A DNA stretch of 64,000 nucleotides from an uncultured Planctomycetia bacterium (GTDB lineage: Bacteria; Planctomycetota; Phycisphaerae; Phycisphaerales; SM1A02), in assembly GCA_937871505.1 (NCBI GenBank), contig CALMPF010000008.1, positions 62,001 through 126,000 on the forward strand. Reading direction: 5' to 3'. The position numbers and the translations under genes were made by a program. The notes under the pieces were generated by a model that did not search any database, was not told the DNA's origin, and saw only the letters and a list, made by a program, of their open reading frames with translations. Shown piece after piece: positions 26,889 through 37,679 of the stretch; positions within the stretch are counted from its first letter, which is position 1; the number at the start of each line of letters is the position of its first letter.

Positions 26889-26904
26889 TGGCACCCCGAT
26901 TGCT
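26889..26904 (+). promoter_or_regulatory. Sigma-54-type -24/-12 promoter before dnaK
   Basis: TGGCACCCCGATTGCT fits the consensus TGGCACRNNNNTTGCW at all fixed positions except R (here C). GG at 26890-26891 and GC at 26902-26903 have the required 10-bp separation. The dnaK start is 63 bp downstream. The rest of the 377-bp gap (26590-26966) shows no gene and no CIRCE element. Confidence 0.5.
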
Positions 26905-26966
26905 CCCAAGACAGTCCGGCCGACGCCCCGCCTCGAGCGCGGACGATGGTCAAGGAGCACGACAGC

Positions 26967-28895
<1,929 letters not shown>

Positions 28896-28969
28896 CGGCG
28901 AGGGCCGCCTCCGCGCCCTGAGACCGCACTCGATCAGCTCCCGGCGAGAAGCCGGGAGACGGACCGCTG

Positions 28970-28997
28970 GACGCCGGCGCGACTTCGCGCCGGCGTC
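28970..28997 (+). terminator. Strong hairpin after dnaK
   Basis: GACGCCGGCGCGA at 28970-28982 is the exact reverse complement of 28985-28997, giving a 12-bp stem with a 4-nt loop 75 bp after the dnaK stop. There is no T-tract, only CTGTCGTTG, so it is a candidate terminator or transcript-end stabiliser. Confidence 0.6.
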
Positions 28998-29109
28998 CTG
29001 TCGTTGGGCGCGCTGCCGGCTGACTCCGATCCACGTGCGACCCGGCCGGCGCGGAGGAGTCGCGCGGCGTACCGTCCGGCGTCTCGCGTTCCCGAGGAGC
29101 ACCTTTCCC

Positions 29110-29538
29110 ATGACCCTGCTGCGTTCAGTTCTGGCGTTCGTCGTCGGCGTCGTCGTCGCCGGTATCACGATCGCGATGGTCGAGTTGATCGGCCAGCGGG
29201 TCTACCCGCCTCCGCCGGACCTCGACTGGACCGATCTCGACGCGCTTCGCGCGCACATTGCGGCGCTCCCTCTCGGCGCCCTGCTTGTCGTCCCGCTCGC
29301 ATGGGGGATCGGAACGCTCCTCGGAGGTCGTGCGGCCAACGCGGTGGCGCGCGGCGGTGGCGTCGCGCTGCCGACGTCGGTCGGCGTGGTCATCCTCGCC
29401 GCCGCGGCGTTGACGGTCGCGCGCATTCCCCACCCGGCCTGGCTTCCTGCGCTCGGGGTCGTCGCGATCGCGGCGGGCGTGGTCGGCGCGATCGCGTGGA
29501 GCCGGAGGGCCGGGCGCGTCGACGCTCCGCTCGCGTGA
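29110..29538 (+). CDS. Small integral membrane protein, 142 aa
   Basis: Four hydrophobic stretches: SVLAFVVGVVVAGITIAMVE, GALLVVPLAWGIGTLLGGRAA, SVGVVILAAAALTVA and ALGVVAIAAGVVGAIAW. A short YPPPPDLDWTDLDAL loop lies between helices 1 and 2. The ATG at 29110 starts right at the first helix. The pattern resembles small planctomycete proteins of unknown role; I cannot name a family with confidence. Confidence 0.65.
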   Translation: MTLLRSVLAFVVGVVVAGITIAMVELIGQRVYPPPPDLDWTDLDALRAHIAALPLGALLVVPLAWGIGTLLGGRAANAVARGGGVALPTSVGVVILAAAALTVARIPHPAWLPALGVVAIAAGVVGAIAWSRRAGRVDAPLA

Positions 29539-29680
29539 ATCGCCCACCGGCGCCGGGCTGATGCCGATCCTGTCGGCAACGCGGACCCTCTGGCGTCCGT
29601 GCAGCGGGAGCGCACCGGCCGGCCGCGTATCCAGCGCGCCGGGGGATTCCCGGGATGCCGGGGGTGCCGGGCGCGCTGCG

Positions 29681-30313
29681 TCACGTCTCCTGCCGCGCTT
29701 GCCCGTCCGAAGTCCCCCCGGTCCGATCGCCGCGACCGATGCTGCTCTGACGACCCGGCCGGGCCGCCCTGCGCGAGACGACGCACCACGTCAGCGCGCC
29801 CGACCCCGCGACGAGGATCGCCCCGGCAATCCACATCTCCCAGCGCTCGAGCTCGCCGAGGATGCGCGTCGCCGTCTCGCCGAAGAGGTAGCCGAGGAGC
29901 CCGAAGCCGATCGCCCAGATGGCGCCGCCAAGGGCGTTGATCGCCGCGAATCGAAGCGGGGGGTACTTCGTCGCGCCGAGCATGATGGGCGTGATCGTCC
30001 TCGCGCCGTACACGAACCGGAAGCCGAGGGCGACGAGCAGCTCGTTGCGCTTGATCAGCCGGGCAGCGCGGTCGGCGTGGCGCTGCCAGTGCGGGCGCCG
30101 CTCGATCATCGCGACGCCCCGGAACCTGCCGATGAAGAACCACGCCTGATCCGCCACGAGCGACCCGACGAAGGCGGCGACGATCACCCAGGGCAGCGAG
30201 AGGTACCCGCGGTGGGCGAAGAACCCCCCGAGCACGAGAAACGTCTCGCCCTCGATGGCCGTCCCGAGCAGGACGGCGAGATAGCCATAGGTGGAGACGA
30301 TCGACTCAAGCAT
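29681..30313 (-). CDS. DedA-family (SNARE-associated) membrane protein
   Basis: 210 residues. The family core is clear: YGYLAVLLGTAIEGETFLVL, GSLVADQAWFFIGRFRG, FRFVYGARTITPIMLGATK and a last helix pair. The E-x-x-x-P/G and R-x-x-P-x-x-R-like motif region (FRFVYGARTITP) is conserved. DedA proteins are inner-membrane transporters or flippases thought to act on lipid carriers. The 20 residues at the C-terminus are polar and basic. Confidence 0.85.
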   Translation of the reverse strand: MLESIVSTYGYLAVLLGTAIEGETFLVLGGFFAHRGYLSLPWVIVAAFVGSLVADQAWFFIGRFRGVAMIERRPHWQRHADRAARLIKRNELLVALGFRFVYGARTITPIMLGATKYPPLRFAAINALGGAIWAIGFGLLGYLFGETATRILGELERWEMWIAGAILVAGSGALTWCVVSRRAARPGRQSSIGRGDRTGGTSDGQARQET

Positions 30314-30509
30314 GCGGCCTTCGCGTTCCGCTCAGGGTCGCCGCCGGGCGCCATCCCCGCCCGGCGGAGACCCGGGCGCCGTTGGCGGCGTCAGGCAGGC
30401 GGAGCATACCGCGACGGGAATGAACGTCGCGGAGGTCGCGTTGGCGCCGTGGGTCTCCGCGTGGAGAACCCGCCATACCCTCCGGCTAGCACTCCGACGC
30501 ATCTCGTCC

Positions 30510-31142
30510 ATGCTCCACGCCCCGTGTTCCCGCCTGCTCTGCTCCCTGCTGCTGGTTGTCCAGGCGATGACCGGCATGTTCGGAGCCGGTCGCGCGGTGC
30601 ACCTGCATGGAGCGCACGGCCTCCTGCTCGGCGGTCCGAGGATCCACCAAGGCGCGGGCCAGTCCGTCCGCCCGACCGCCGACGAGCCTGGAGGACCGAC
30701 GCACCGCGGAGCGTCGACGGTCGACCGGAGCGGATGTCGGGGATCGACTTGCTGCGATGCCGTTCGAGCGCATGCGAAGCCTGAGACGGGGGAAGCCGCT
30801 GCGGGACTGCATCTTCATCTGATTCCGCGTGCGAGCCGCCCAGCGCGCGGCGCCGGGGGCTCGCCGTTCGAGTTCGAAGGCCCGGGGACGGCTTCCGACG
30901 CCGACTTCCACGCGCCCGGCGGTTGCATCGCGATCGATCTTCCGGATGACGATCGCCGCGTCGAGCAGGGGGGCTTGCCCAGTCGAGCCGACGGCGCCGG
31001 CTCCGACGCAGCCTTGCCGGCCGCGTGGGCGACGGCTCTCGCAGCGGCCGAACGGCGCTGCATTGGACGGCTCGGCTGCGCGCCTGAGCCGAGGCCGACG
31101 TGGGAGCACTGCGCGCTGCGCACGGTCCGGCTGCGGATCTAG
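30510..31142 (+). CDS. Exported hypothetical protein at the head of the metal-efflux operon
   Basis: 210 residues from ATG 30510. It has a signal-peptide-like start (CSRLLCSLLLVVQAMTGMFG) followed by His-containing segments HLHGAHGLLLG and LHLHLIPRAS. The remainder is low in recognisable motifs, with several Cys (CRGSTCCDAV). Its place 165 bp before the RND adaptor and its histidines suggest periplasmic metal binding; this is inferred. Confidence 0.5.
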   Translation: MLHAPCSRLLCSLLLVVQAMTGMFGAGRAVHLHGAHGLLLGGPRIHQGAGQSVRPTADEPGGPTHRGASTVDRSGCRGSTCCDAVRAHAKPETGEAAAGLHLHLIPRASRPARGAGGSPFEFEGPGTASDADFHAPGGCIAIDLPDDDRRVEQGGLPSRADGAGSDAALPAAWATALAAAERRCIGRLGCAPEPRPTWEHCALRTVRLRI

Positions 31143-31306
31143 CTTCGGTCGAGGAGTCGTGACGAACCCGTCGTCTCGCCGCGCTCGGGCGATGGCTCTC
31201 GCCATCGATCGTCGCGGTCGCGTGGGGCGCCGCTCGGCGCCCGCACCCTCACCCGTCGCCGTCGGCGGCTTCGCCGCGGCGCCGCCCTCGACCCTTCGGA
31301 GCCCCT

Positions 31307-32773
31307 GTGAAGCCACTCTGTGCGCTTGCCGTCGCGGCGGGCCTGATCGCCGCCTGTTCCGAGCGGTCGCCGCTCGCGCCCCCCGCGCCGCCCTCGACGA
31401 GCGCGGGGTTCTCGGTGGAGGCGCCGACGAACCGCATCGACATCTCGGCGCCGGTGCGGCGCACCCTCGGGCTGACGTTCGTCCGCGTCGAGCGCCGCGC
31501 CGTCGGCGGCGTCATCCGACTCCCCGGGCGCGCCGAGCCTGCGCCCGATGCGCGGCGCGAATATGGCGCTCCGCTCGACGGGAGAATCGAGCTGCTCGTC
31601 GACGAGCTCGAGCCGGTGCAGCCGGGGCGACCGCTCGCGCGGCTCGACGCGCCGGGGTGGCGGGCGCTCCAGCGCGAGATCGCCGAGGCCGAGAGCGGCA
31701 TGCTCGCCGCCGAGGCGGGGATCGCGGCGATGCCCAGCCTTCGGGCAGCGCACGAGCTGCATGAGCGGGGACTTCGCGCCAGGGCCGACGTCCTGCGTCG
31801 GCGCGTCGAGGAGCTCGACGCGCTCGCGGCCGCCGGGGCCGCGCGGCGCGACGAGATCGTCGCCGCGCAGAGCGCTCTCGCCGAGGCGGAGTCGGCCCTC
31901 GGCGAGGTGCTCGAGAAGGACGCGCAGCTCGACGTCCGCCTGACGCAGCTCGAGACCGATCGCGTGATCGCCGCGACCCGCGTCGCGCTCTTGCTCGAGC
32001 AGGCGGCGATGCTCCACGGGCTCGACGCGGAGGCGCTCGCGGCGCCGGTCGGGAGCGCGGACGGCTCGCCACCGCTCTGGCGCGCCCTCCGGGAGATCGA
32101 GCTGCGAGCGGTCGAGCCCGGGATCGTCGAGCGCCGCCACATCGCCTCCGGTGCCGGCGTCGCCGCGACGACGACGGTGCTTACGACCATCCGGCCTGAG
32201 CGTCTCCGCTTCCGCGCGGCCCTGCCGCAGGCCGATCTCACCCGCGTCCGCGACGGTCTCCCGGCCGAGGTGGTGCCCGCCTTCCATGGCAGCGCGGGGG
32301 TTGGTCCCTCGACGGCGGTTCGAGGGACTCCGCCCGTCGATTCCGCGGAGTCGGTTGCGACCTCGATCGCGCTGGTCCCCGCGATCGACGTCAGTCGGCG
32401 CACGATCGATGTCGTCGCCCCCCTCCAGCCGCGCCCGTGGCTTCGTCCCGGAGCGAGCGCCTTCATCGAGATCATGCCGGGAAGCGGCGAGCTCGAGAGC
32501 GCGATCCCGCTCGCCTGCGTGGTGCGCGAGGGCACGCGGAGCGTCATCTTCCGGCGCGACCCGCGCAACCCCGATGTCGCGATCCGGCTCGATGCCGACC
32601 TCGGACCCGACGATGGGCGCTGGGTGGCGATCCGCAGCGGAGTGCGGGAGGGCGATGAGATCGTGCTCGACGGGGCCCGCGAGCTCGCCCGGGCGATGTC
32701 CGAGGCGAACGCAGGTCCGCAGCGCCGCGGCCACTTCCACGCCGATGGCACATTCCACGCGGAGGACCACTGA
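31307..32773 (+). CDS. RND efflux periplasmic adaptor (CzcB/CusB-like lipoprotein)
   Basis: 488 residues. A lipobox (GLIAAC) at residues 12-17 suggests lipidation. The half-lipoyl motif (YGAPLDGRIELLVDELEPVQ PGRPLARLDAPG) is followed by a long helical hairpin (about residues 120-230) and the matching beta-barrel/membrane-proximal strands (RTIDVVAPLQPRPWLRPGAS, IRSGVREGDEIVLDGARELA). The C-terminus is His-rich (RRGHFHADGTFHAEDH), as in Zn/Cu/Ag adaptors. GTG start. The stop overlaps the RND gene by one base. It links the pump to an outer-membrane channel, which is not encoded here. Confidence 0.85.
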   Translation: MKPLCALAVAAGLIAACSERSPLAPPAPPSTSAGFSVEAPTNRIDISAPVRRTLGLTFVRVERRAVGGVIRLPGRAEPAPDARREYGAPLDGRIELLVDELEPVQPGRPLARLDAPGWRALQREIAEAESGMLAAEAGIAAMPSLRAAHELHERGLRARADVLRRRVEELDALAAAGAARRDEIVAAQSALAEAESALGEVLEKDAQLDVRLTQLETDRVIAATRVALLLEQAAMLHGLDAEALAAPVGSADGSPPLWRALREIELRAVEPGIVERRHIASGAGVAATTTVLTTIRPERLRFRAALPQADLTRVRDGLPAEVVPAFHGSAGVGPSTAVRGTPPVDSAESVATSIALVPAIDVSRRTIDVVAPLQPRPWLRPGASAFIEIMPGSGELESAIPLACVVREGTRSVIFRRDPRNPDVAIRLDADLGPDDGRWVAIRSGVREGDEIVLDGARELARAMSEANAGPQRRGHFHADGTFHAEDH

Positions 32774-35700
32774 TGCTCGCGCGGCTGATCGGTCTCTCGG
32801 TCCGCCATGCGCGGCTGGTCGTGGTTCTCTCGGCGCTGCTGCTGGTCGTCGCGGGGCTGCGGCTCCCGCAGCTTCCTGTCGACGTGTTCCCCGAGCTCAA
32901 CGCGCCGACCGTCGTCGTCGTCGCGGAGTCGGGCGGGCTCGCCGCGGAGGAGGTCGAGCTCAACGTCGTCTTCCCGCTGGAGTCGGCGCTCAACGGCCTC
33001 CCCGGGATGCGCCGGCTCCGCAGCGCGAGCTCCACCGGACTCGGGTTCATCTGGGTGGAGTTCGAGTGGGGCGCCGACATCTGGCGCGCCCGGCAGATGG
33101 TGGGGGAGCGGATCGCCGCGGTGCGATCCTCGCTCCCTCCCGAGGTCGACGTCGAGATGGCGCCGATGACCTCGATCACCGGCGAGATCATGCTCGTGGC
33201 GCTCTCTTCGCCAGACTCGTCGCGAAGCGCCCTGGAGCTGCGCTCGGAGGCGGAGTTCGTCGCGCGGCCGCGCCTGCTCGCGGTTCCCGGCGTCGCCCAG
33301 GTCGTGGCCATCGGGGGCGAGCTTCCGCAGTATCAGATCGATGTGCGGCAGGACCGGCTGGCGCTCCATGGCCTCTCGATCGGCGACGTCGTCGAGGCGG
33401 TGCGCGGTGCGCACAGCACGGCCTCCGCGGGATACCTCGCCGATGTGCGGCGTGAAGAGCTTCCCATCCGTCAGGGGGCCCGCGTGCGCTCCGTCGAGGA
33501 CGTCGCTTCGACGCTCGTGACGTGGCGCGACGGCGCCCCGGTCGTCGTCGGCGAGGTCGCCGACGTCCGCCTCGGCGCCGCGCCGCGCCGAGGCGTCGCG
33601 GCGGACCGGGGCGAGCCTGCGGTCATTCTCTCGGTCCAGAAGTCCCCGGGCACGAACACGCTGGCGGTCACCCGCGATGTCGAGGCCGCCCTCGACGGCA
33701 TCGAGCGCGTCCTTCCGGCGGGCGTCCACCTGAACCGCCACGTCTTCCGCGCGGAGGACTTCATCGTTCGCGCCGTCCGCAACGTGATGCACGTTCTCCG
33801 CGACGCGGCGATCGTGGTCGGGATCGTCCTGGTGCTCTTCCTTCTCAACGCCCGCACGACGCTCATCACCCTCGCGGCGATTCCGCTTTCGCTGGCGGCG
33901 GCGGTGCTCGCCCTCGAGATCCTCGGGCTCTCCATCAACGTGATGACGCTCGGCGGCCTCGCGGTCGCCATCGGCGAGCTCGTCGACGATGCGATCATCG
34001 ATGTCGAGAACGTCTGGCGGCGCCTGCGGGAGAACGGGTCGCTGCCGCCGGAGGCGCGACGCCCCGGCGCCGAGATCGTCGTCGAGGCGAGCAACGAAGT
34101 GCGCTCGGCGGTGGTCTTCGCCACCGCGATCATCTGCCTGGCCTTCGTTCCGCTGCTCTTCCTCGAAGGCCTCGAGGGGCGGTTCTTCAGGCCTCTGGGA
34201 CTGGCCTACATCGTGGCGATCCTCGCGTCGCTGCTGGTGGCGCTCACCACCACGCCGGCGCTCTGCCGCCTCCTGCTCGCACCGCGAACCGGCCGTCCTC
34301 CCCGGCGGGCCGACTCGCCGCTGGTGCGACTTCTCAAGGCGGCCTATGCGCCGACGCTCCGCGTCGCGCTCCGGGCGCGGTGGCTCGTGCTCGGCGGCGC
34401 CGCCGCGGCGACGGCGGCGTCGCTCTCGCTCGCGACGACCTTCGGCACGTCGTTCCTCCCCACCTTCAACGAAGGGACGTTCACCGTCTTCCTGATGGCG
34501 CCGCCGGGAACGTCGCTGGCCGAGAGCGACCGGCTCGCCCGCGGCGTCGAGCGGCGCCTCGTCGAGATCGACGGCGTCGCGAGCGTCGGGCGCCGAACCG
34601 GCCGCGCCGAGCGCGACGAGCACGCGGAGCCCGTCTGGCACTCGGAGGTCGACGTCGTCACGAGACCCGGCGCCGACAGAGCGGAGATCCGACGCGCAAT
34701 CGACGAAGTCATCGCGGCCGTTCCCGGCATCGCCACGATGATCGGGCAGCCGATCGAGCACCGGCTCTCGCACATCCTCTCCGGCACGCCTGCGGCCATC
34801 GCCATCGATGTCTACGGAGAGGACCTCGACCAGCTCCGCGCCGTCGCACGGCGCATCGAGCAGGCGCTCGCCGGCGTCCCCGGCGCCCGCGACGTCCTGG
34901 CCAACCGCGAGATCCTCGCCAACTCCCTGCCTATCCGCTTCCGTCACGCGGATCTCGCCGCCGCCGGGCTTCGGCCCGCGGAGGCTGCGGAGCAGGTCCG
35001 ACAGGCGCTTGCGGGCGAGACCGTCGCGCGGATCGGCGACGGCAGCCGGCGGTTCGATCTCGTCGTCCGCCTTGCCGAGGATCAGCGGGAGCGCATCGAC
35101 CAGATCGGCGAGCTGCTCGTCCGCGTGCCATCCGCAGTGCACGGCGGCGGGAGCGGGATGGCGGGCGAAGGGCCTGAGCACTCCTACGTGCGCCTGCGGG
35201 AGATCGCTGAGATCGTCCCCGAACCGGCGAGCCGCCTCATCGCCCGGGAAGGGGCTCGGAGGAAGGCGACGATCTCCTGCAACGTCGCCGAGGGCTCGAA
35301 TCTGGGCGACCTTGTCGCTGCGGTGATGGAGGTCGTCGATCCGATCGTCCGGGAGGAGGGGCTCTCCGTGCGCTACGGCGGTCAGTTCGAAGCGCAGCAG
35401 TCTGCGGCCAGGAGCATCGCGATCCTCGGCGCCGCCGTGGTGGGGGCGGTCTTCCTGCTTCTGCGCATCGCCACCGGCTCTTCCGGCGCAGCGCTGCTGA
35501 TCCTCTTGAACCTGCCGCTTGGCCTGATCGGAGGGATCGCCGCGATCTACCTCGTCGAGGTGCCGAGTCCCTGGAAGAACACGCTCGCGCTCATCGGCGG
35601 CGGCGAGTTCATCGCGCCGATCGTCTCGATCGCAGGGCTCGTCGGCTTCGTCACGCTCTTCGGGATCGCCGTCCGCAACGGCCTCCTGCTCGTCGGTCAC

Positions 35701-35991
35701 TGCGAGGCGCTGCGGCGCGCCGGGGCGACGCCCGCCGAGGCGGCCATCCGCGGCGCGACCGAACGGCTGGTTCCGATCCTCATGACCGCGCTGACTGCGG
35801 CGCTCGGGCTCGTGCCGCTGGCGATGGCCCGCGGCGAGCCGGGGAGCGAGCTCCTCGCGCCGCTGGCCGTCGTCGTTCTCGGCGGCCTGCTCTCCTCGAC
35901 GGCGCTCAACCTCGTCGTCGTTCCGGCGGGATACGCGGTGCTCCGACGCGTCGACGCCCGGGATCCTCTGCTGAGGGGAGCGGCGCGATGA
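32773..35991 (+). CDS. Heavy-metal efflux RND transporter (CzcA/CusA-like)
   Basis: 1072 residues with 12 membrane helices in the RND layout: one helix, a large periplasmic loop (about 35-330), six helices, a second loop (about 560-860) and five helices. Landmarks are LPVDVFPELNAPTVVVVAES, the proton-relay helix LAVAIGELVDDAIIDVENVW, GTSFLPTFNEGTFTVFLMAP and PIEHRLSHILSG. The porter-domain sequence and missing multidrug motifs point to the HME (metal) branch. The His-rich neighbours suggest zinc, cobalt, cadmium or copper export. The ATG overlaps the adaptor stop (TGATG). Confidence 0.92.
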   Translation: MLARLIGLSVRHARLVVVLSALLLVVAGLRLPQLPVDVFPELNAPTVVVVAESGGLAAEEVELNVVFPLESALNGLPGMRRLRSASSTGLGFIWVEFEWGADIWRARQMVGERIAAVRSSLPPEVDVEMAPMTSITGEIMLVALSSPDSSRSALELRSEAEFVARPRLLAVPGVAQVVAIGGELPQYQIDVRQDRLALHGLSIGDVVEAVRGAHSTASAGYLADVRREELPIRQGARVRSVEDVASTLVTWRDGAPVVVGEVADVRLGAAPRRGVAADRGEPAVILSVQKSPGTNTLAVTRDVEAALDGIERVLPAGVHLNRHVFRAEDFIVRAVRNVMHVLRDAAIVVGIVLVLFLLNARTTLITLAAIPLSLAAAVLALEILGLSINVMTLGGLAVAIGELVDDAIIDVENVWRRLRENGSLPPEARRPGAEIVVEASNEVRSAVVFATAIICLAFVPLLFLEGLEGRFFRPLGLAYIVAILASLLVALTTTPALCRLLLAPRTGRPPRRADSPLVRLLKAAYAPTLRVALRARWLVLGGAAAATAASLSLATTFGTSFLPTFNEGTFTVFLMAPPGTSLAESDRLARGVERRLVEIDGVASVGRRTGRAERDEHAEPVWHSEVDVVTRPGADRAEIRRAIDEVIAAVPGIATMIGQPIEHRLSHILSGTPAAIAIDVYGEDLDQLRAVARRIEQALAGVPGARDVLANREILANSLPIRFRHADLAAAGLRPAEAAEQVRQALAGETVARIGDGSRRFDLVVRLAEDQRERIDQIGELLVRVPSAVHGGGSGMAGEGPEHSYVRLREIAEIVPEPASRLIAREGARRKATISCNVAEGSNLGDLVAAVMEVVDPIVREEGLSVRYGGQFEAQQSAARSIAILGAAVVGAVFLLLRIATGSSGAALLILLNLPLGLIGGIAAIYLVEVPSPWKNTLALIGGGEFIAPIVSIAGLVGFVTLFGIAVRNGLLLVGHCEALRRAGATPAEAAIRGATERLVPILMTALTAALGLVPLAMARGEPGSELLAPLAVVVLGGLLSSTALNLVVVPAGYAVLRRVDARDPLLRGAAR

Positions 35992-36302
35992 GGACCCGCG
36001 CCCAGCGCGCGCGTCCGAAGCCCCGGCAGGCGCGGCACCCCGCCCGCAGCCCCCGGAGCCCCCGCAGCCCCCGGAGCCCCCGCAGCCCCCGCAGCCTTCT
36101 CATCCCGATCGACGGCGCGGGTCGATGGTGCGGATCGACACCGCCTCGGGGACCGCTCTCCGCACGTCGAACAAAGCCTCCGCCGACTCCGCTTGCATCA
36201 CAGATCCAGACGCCGATTCCCGCACCGATCTCACGACCGATCCACGACCAGAGCGCCGGCCATCCCGTGCCGGCTCGATCCGCAGGAGACACCCAGCCAT
36301 GA
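35988..36302 (+). CDS. Arg/Ser/Pro-rich small protein, coupled at both ends
   Basis: 104 residues. The ATG overlaps the RND stop (ATGA at 35988-35991) and its own stop overlaps the next gene's ATG (ATGA at 36299-36302). Such overlap at both ends argues that the frame is translated. The product has RSPRSPRSPRSPRS from a 9-bp DNA repeat and a Pro-rich second half (PPPTPLASQIQTPIPAPISR). No signal peptide or known domain is seen. The alternative is that the frame is chance reading of a repeat-bearing spacer. Confidence 0.4.
   Translation: MRTRAQRARPKPRQARHPARSPRSPRSPRSPRSPRSLLIPIDGAGRWCGSTPPRGPLSARRTKPPPTPLASQIQTPIPAPISRPIHDQSAGHPVPARSAGDTQP
36044..36095. repeat. 9-bp tandem repeat
   Basis: About five units alternating CCCCCGGAG and CCCCCGCAG inside the small Arg/Ser/Pro frame; encodes R-S-P repeats in that frame. 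Confidence 0.75.
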
Positions 36303-36919
36303 CCCCGATCAGCACCTCGAACCACGTCGTCACTCTTCCCGCAACTCGGCGTTCGAACGGAGCCCTGCGGACCTCGCCGCAGCGCATCCTCGTCGCCCTC
36401 GCTGCCATCTGCATCGCGGCCGCGCCGCTCGTGCTCGGAGGCTGCGAACGCGGGCACGACCACGCCCACGGCGACCACGACCATGATCATCACGGCGCTG
36501 GGTCCTCGGAGGGTGGATCCGGGACATCCCGCGGCCACGGTCACGATCACCACGATGACCACGACCACAGTCACGGCCCGATGTCGGCGCTGGGAACGAC
36601 GTCGGTCGGCCCCTTCGTCGTGCGCGTCGCGCGCGGCGGAGAGCTCGCTCCGGGCGCTGAGATCGTCGTCGATCTCTGGATCGAGGAGAGCCCGGGCGAT
36701 GTGGTGCCAGCGGCGGTCCGCGCCTGGATCGGCACCGAGGATGCCGCCGGAGCGATCCGGGTGCGCCTGAACCGCGAAGGGGACGGCCCCGGCGCGGCCT
36801 GGCACGAACATCTCGAAGCGCCGGCCACCCTCGCCGAGTCGCCGCTGATCTGGATCGAGATCGAGACCCCCGGCGGCGAGCGCCATCGCGGGTCGATTGC
36901 GGCGAAGGAGCAGGCGTAG
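36299..36919 (+). CDS. Histidine-rich lipoprotein, metal-binding
   Basis: 206 residues. Signal peptide with lipobox LVLGGC at about residue 43 (LVALAAICIAAAPLVLGGCE). The mature N-terminus is a His/Asp cluster (HDHAHGDHDHDHHG and HGHDHHDDHDHSHG) that should bind Zn or similar ions. A beta-rich domain follows (TTSVGPFVVRVARGGELAPG ... IWIEIETPGGERHRG). AGGAG precedes the ATG. It ends the RND operon and may buffer or hand over metal in the periplasm. Confidence 0.8.
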   Translation: MTPISTSNHVVTLPATRRSNGALRTSPQRILVALAAICIAAAPLVLGGCERGHDHAHGDHDHDHHGAGSSEGGSGTSRGHGHDHHDDHDHSHGPMSALGTTSVGPFVVRVARGGELAPGAEIVVDLWIEESPGDVVPAAVRAWIGTEDAAGAIRVRLNREGDGPGAAWHEHLEAPATLAESPLIWIEIETPGGERHRGSIAAKEQA

Positions 36920-37343
36920 CTGAGTCCTGTGAGGGAGTTGCCGAACGTGGCGGCCCGTGCATGCGGCGCGGTGTGGACTGCCGTGCGGACCAGCCAGCCC
37001 CGCTGACGAACGCAAGCCGCGGCCCAGCGCGAGTTGCCGATGATCCCGCCTCTCTGAAGGGCCCCGCGCGCGGCGCCGGCCCGATCGTTCATCGACGTCG
37101 ATCGCGCGACCGCGCGTGGGGTGCTACACGATCTTCCGCCGATCGTCGGACGAACTCGGCAGCGGCGCGAGCGGGTGCGTGAGTCGGCGGCCTGCGCGGT
37201 CGCTGGTACGCGGCCCTCCGGGCCGCTCCTGCTCCACCGGACTCGCTTCGGACGACTGTCAGCACCGCAGCAAGTCGCGTGCGGCGCGGGCCGAGTCCGG
37301 CGCCGATGTGGACGAGAGTGCGACGGACCACCAGATGCGGCCT

Positions 37344-37411
37344 GGAAGGCCGCGCACCGAGGAAGGCGGCACACCGAGAATGGCCGCGCACCGAAGATGG
37401 CCGCGGGATCG
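37344..37411. repeat. 17-bp tandem repeat, 4 units
   Basis: Units start at 37344, 37361, 37378 and 37395, consensus GGAAGGCCGCGCACCGA. It lies in the 760-bp gap between the RND operon and the XRE/TPR gene. No gene is supported in 36920-37679. Confidence 0.75.
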
Positions 37412-37679
37412 GTCATGCACCCGCCTGTCGACGCGCGGTGGCTCCCTCCGGCCGCCCCCGGGAGTGCCGCGCGCCCGTGCCGCGCCCCAGTGCGGCGGAC
37501 CGAAGGAGGCCGGTTCGGGGTTGGGGGGCGCTCGCGGGGCGCTCATGCCGGCGTTCTTGCTTGCGTCGGATCTCCGCCGGAGGTACCGTCGTGACGTTCC
37601 GAGTGCCGCCGTCGGGTGTGGGAGCACTCCGCGGCACGCGCGTGCGCGTCGGTGTTCCGGCGCGAGGAAGGACAAGTCG

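Noticed and set aside
26256-26966. An N-terminal extension of DnaK
   Set aside because: The frame is open, but overlaps the DUF4190-like gene and lacks conserved sequence. A good ribosome-binding site precedes 26967.
31249-35700. A 1483-codon open frame on the minus strand
   Set aside because: It is the antisense of the RND adaptor and pump, kept open by GC-rich codon use. The product is low-complexity Arg/Glu/Asp with no domain, while the plus strand encodes complete known proteins.
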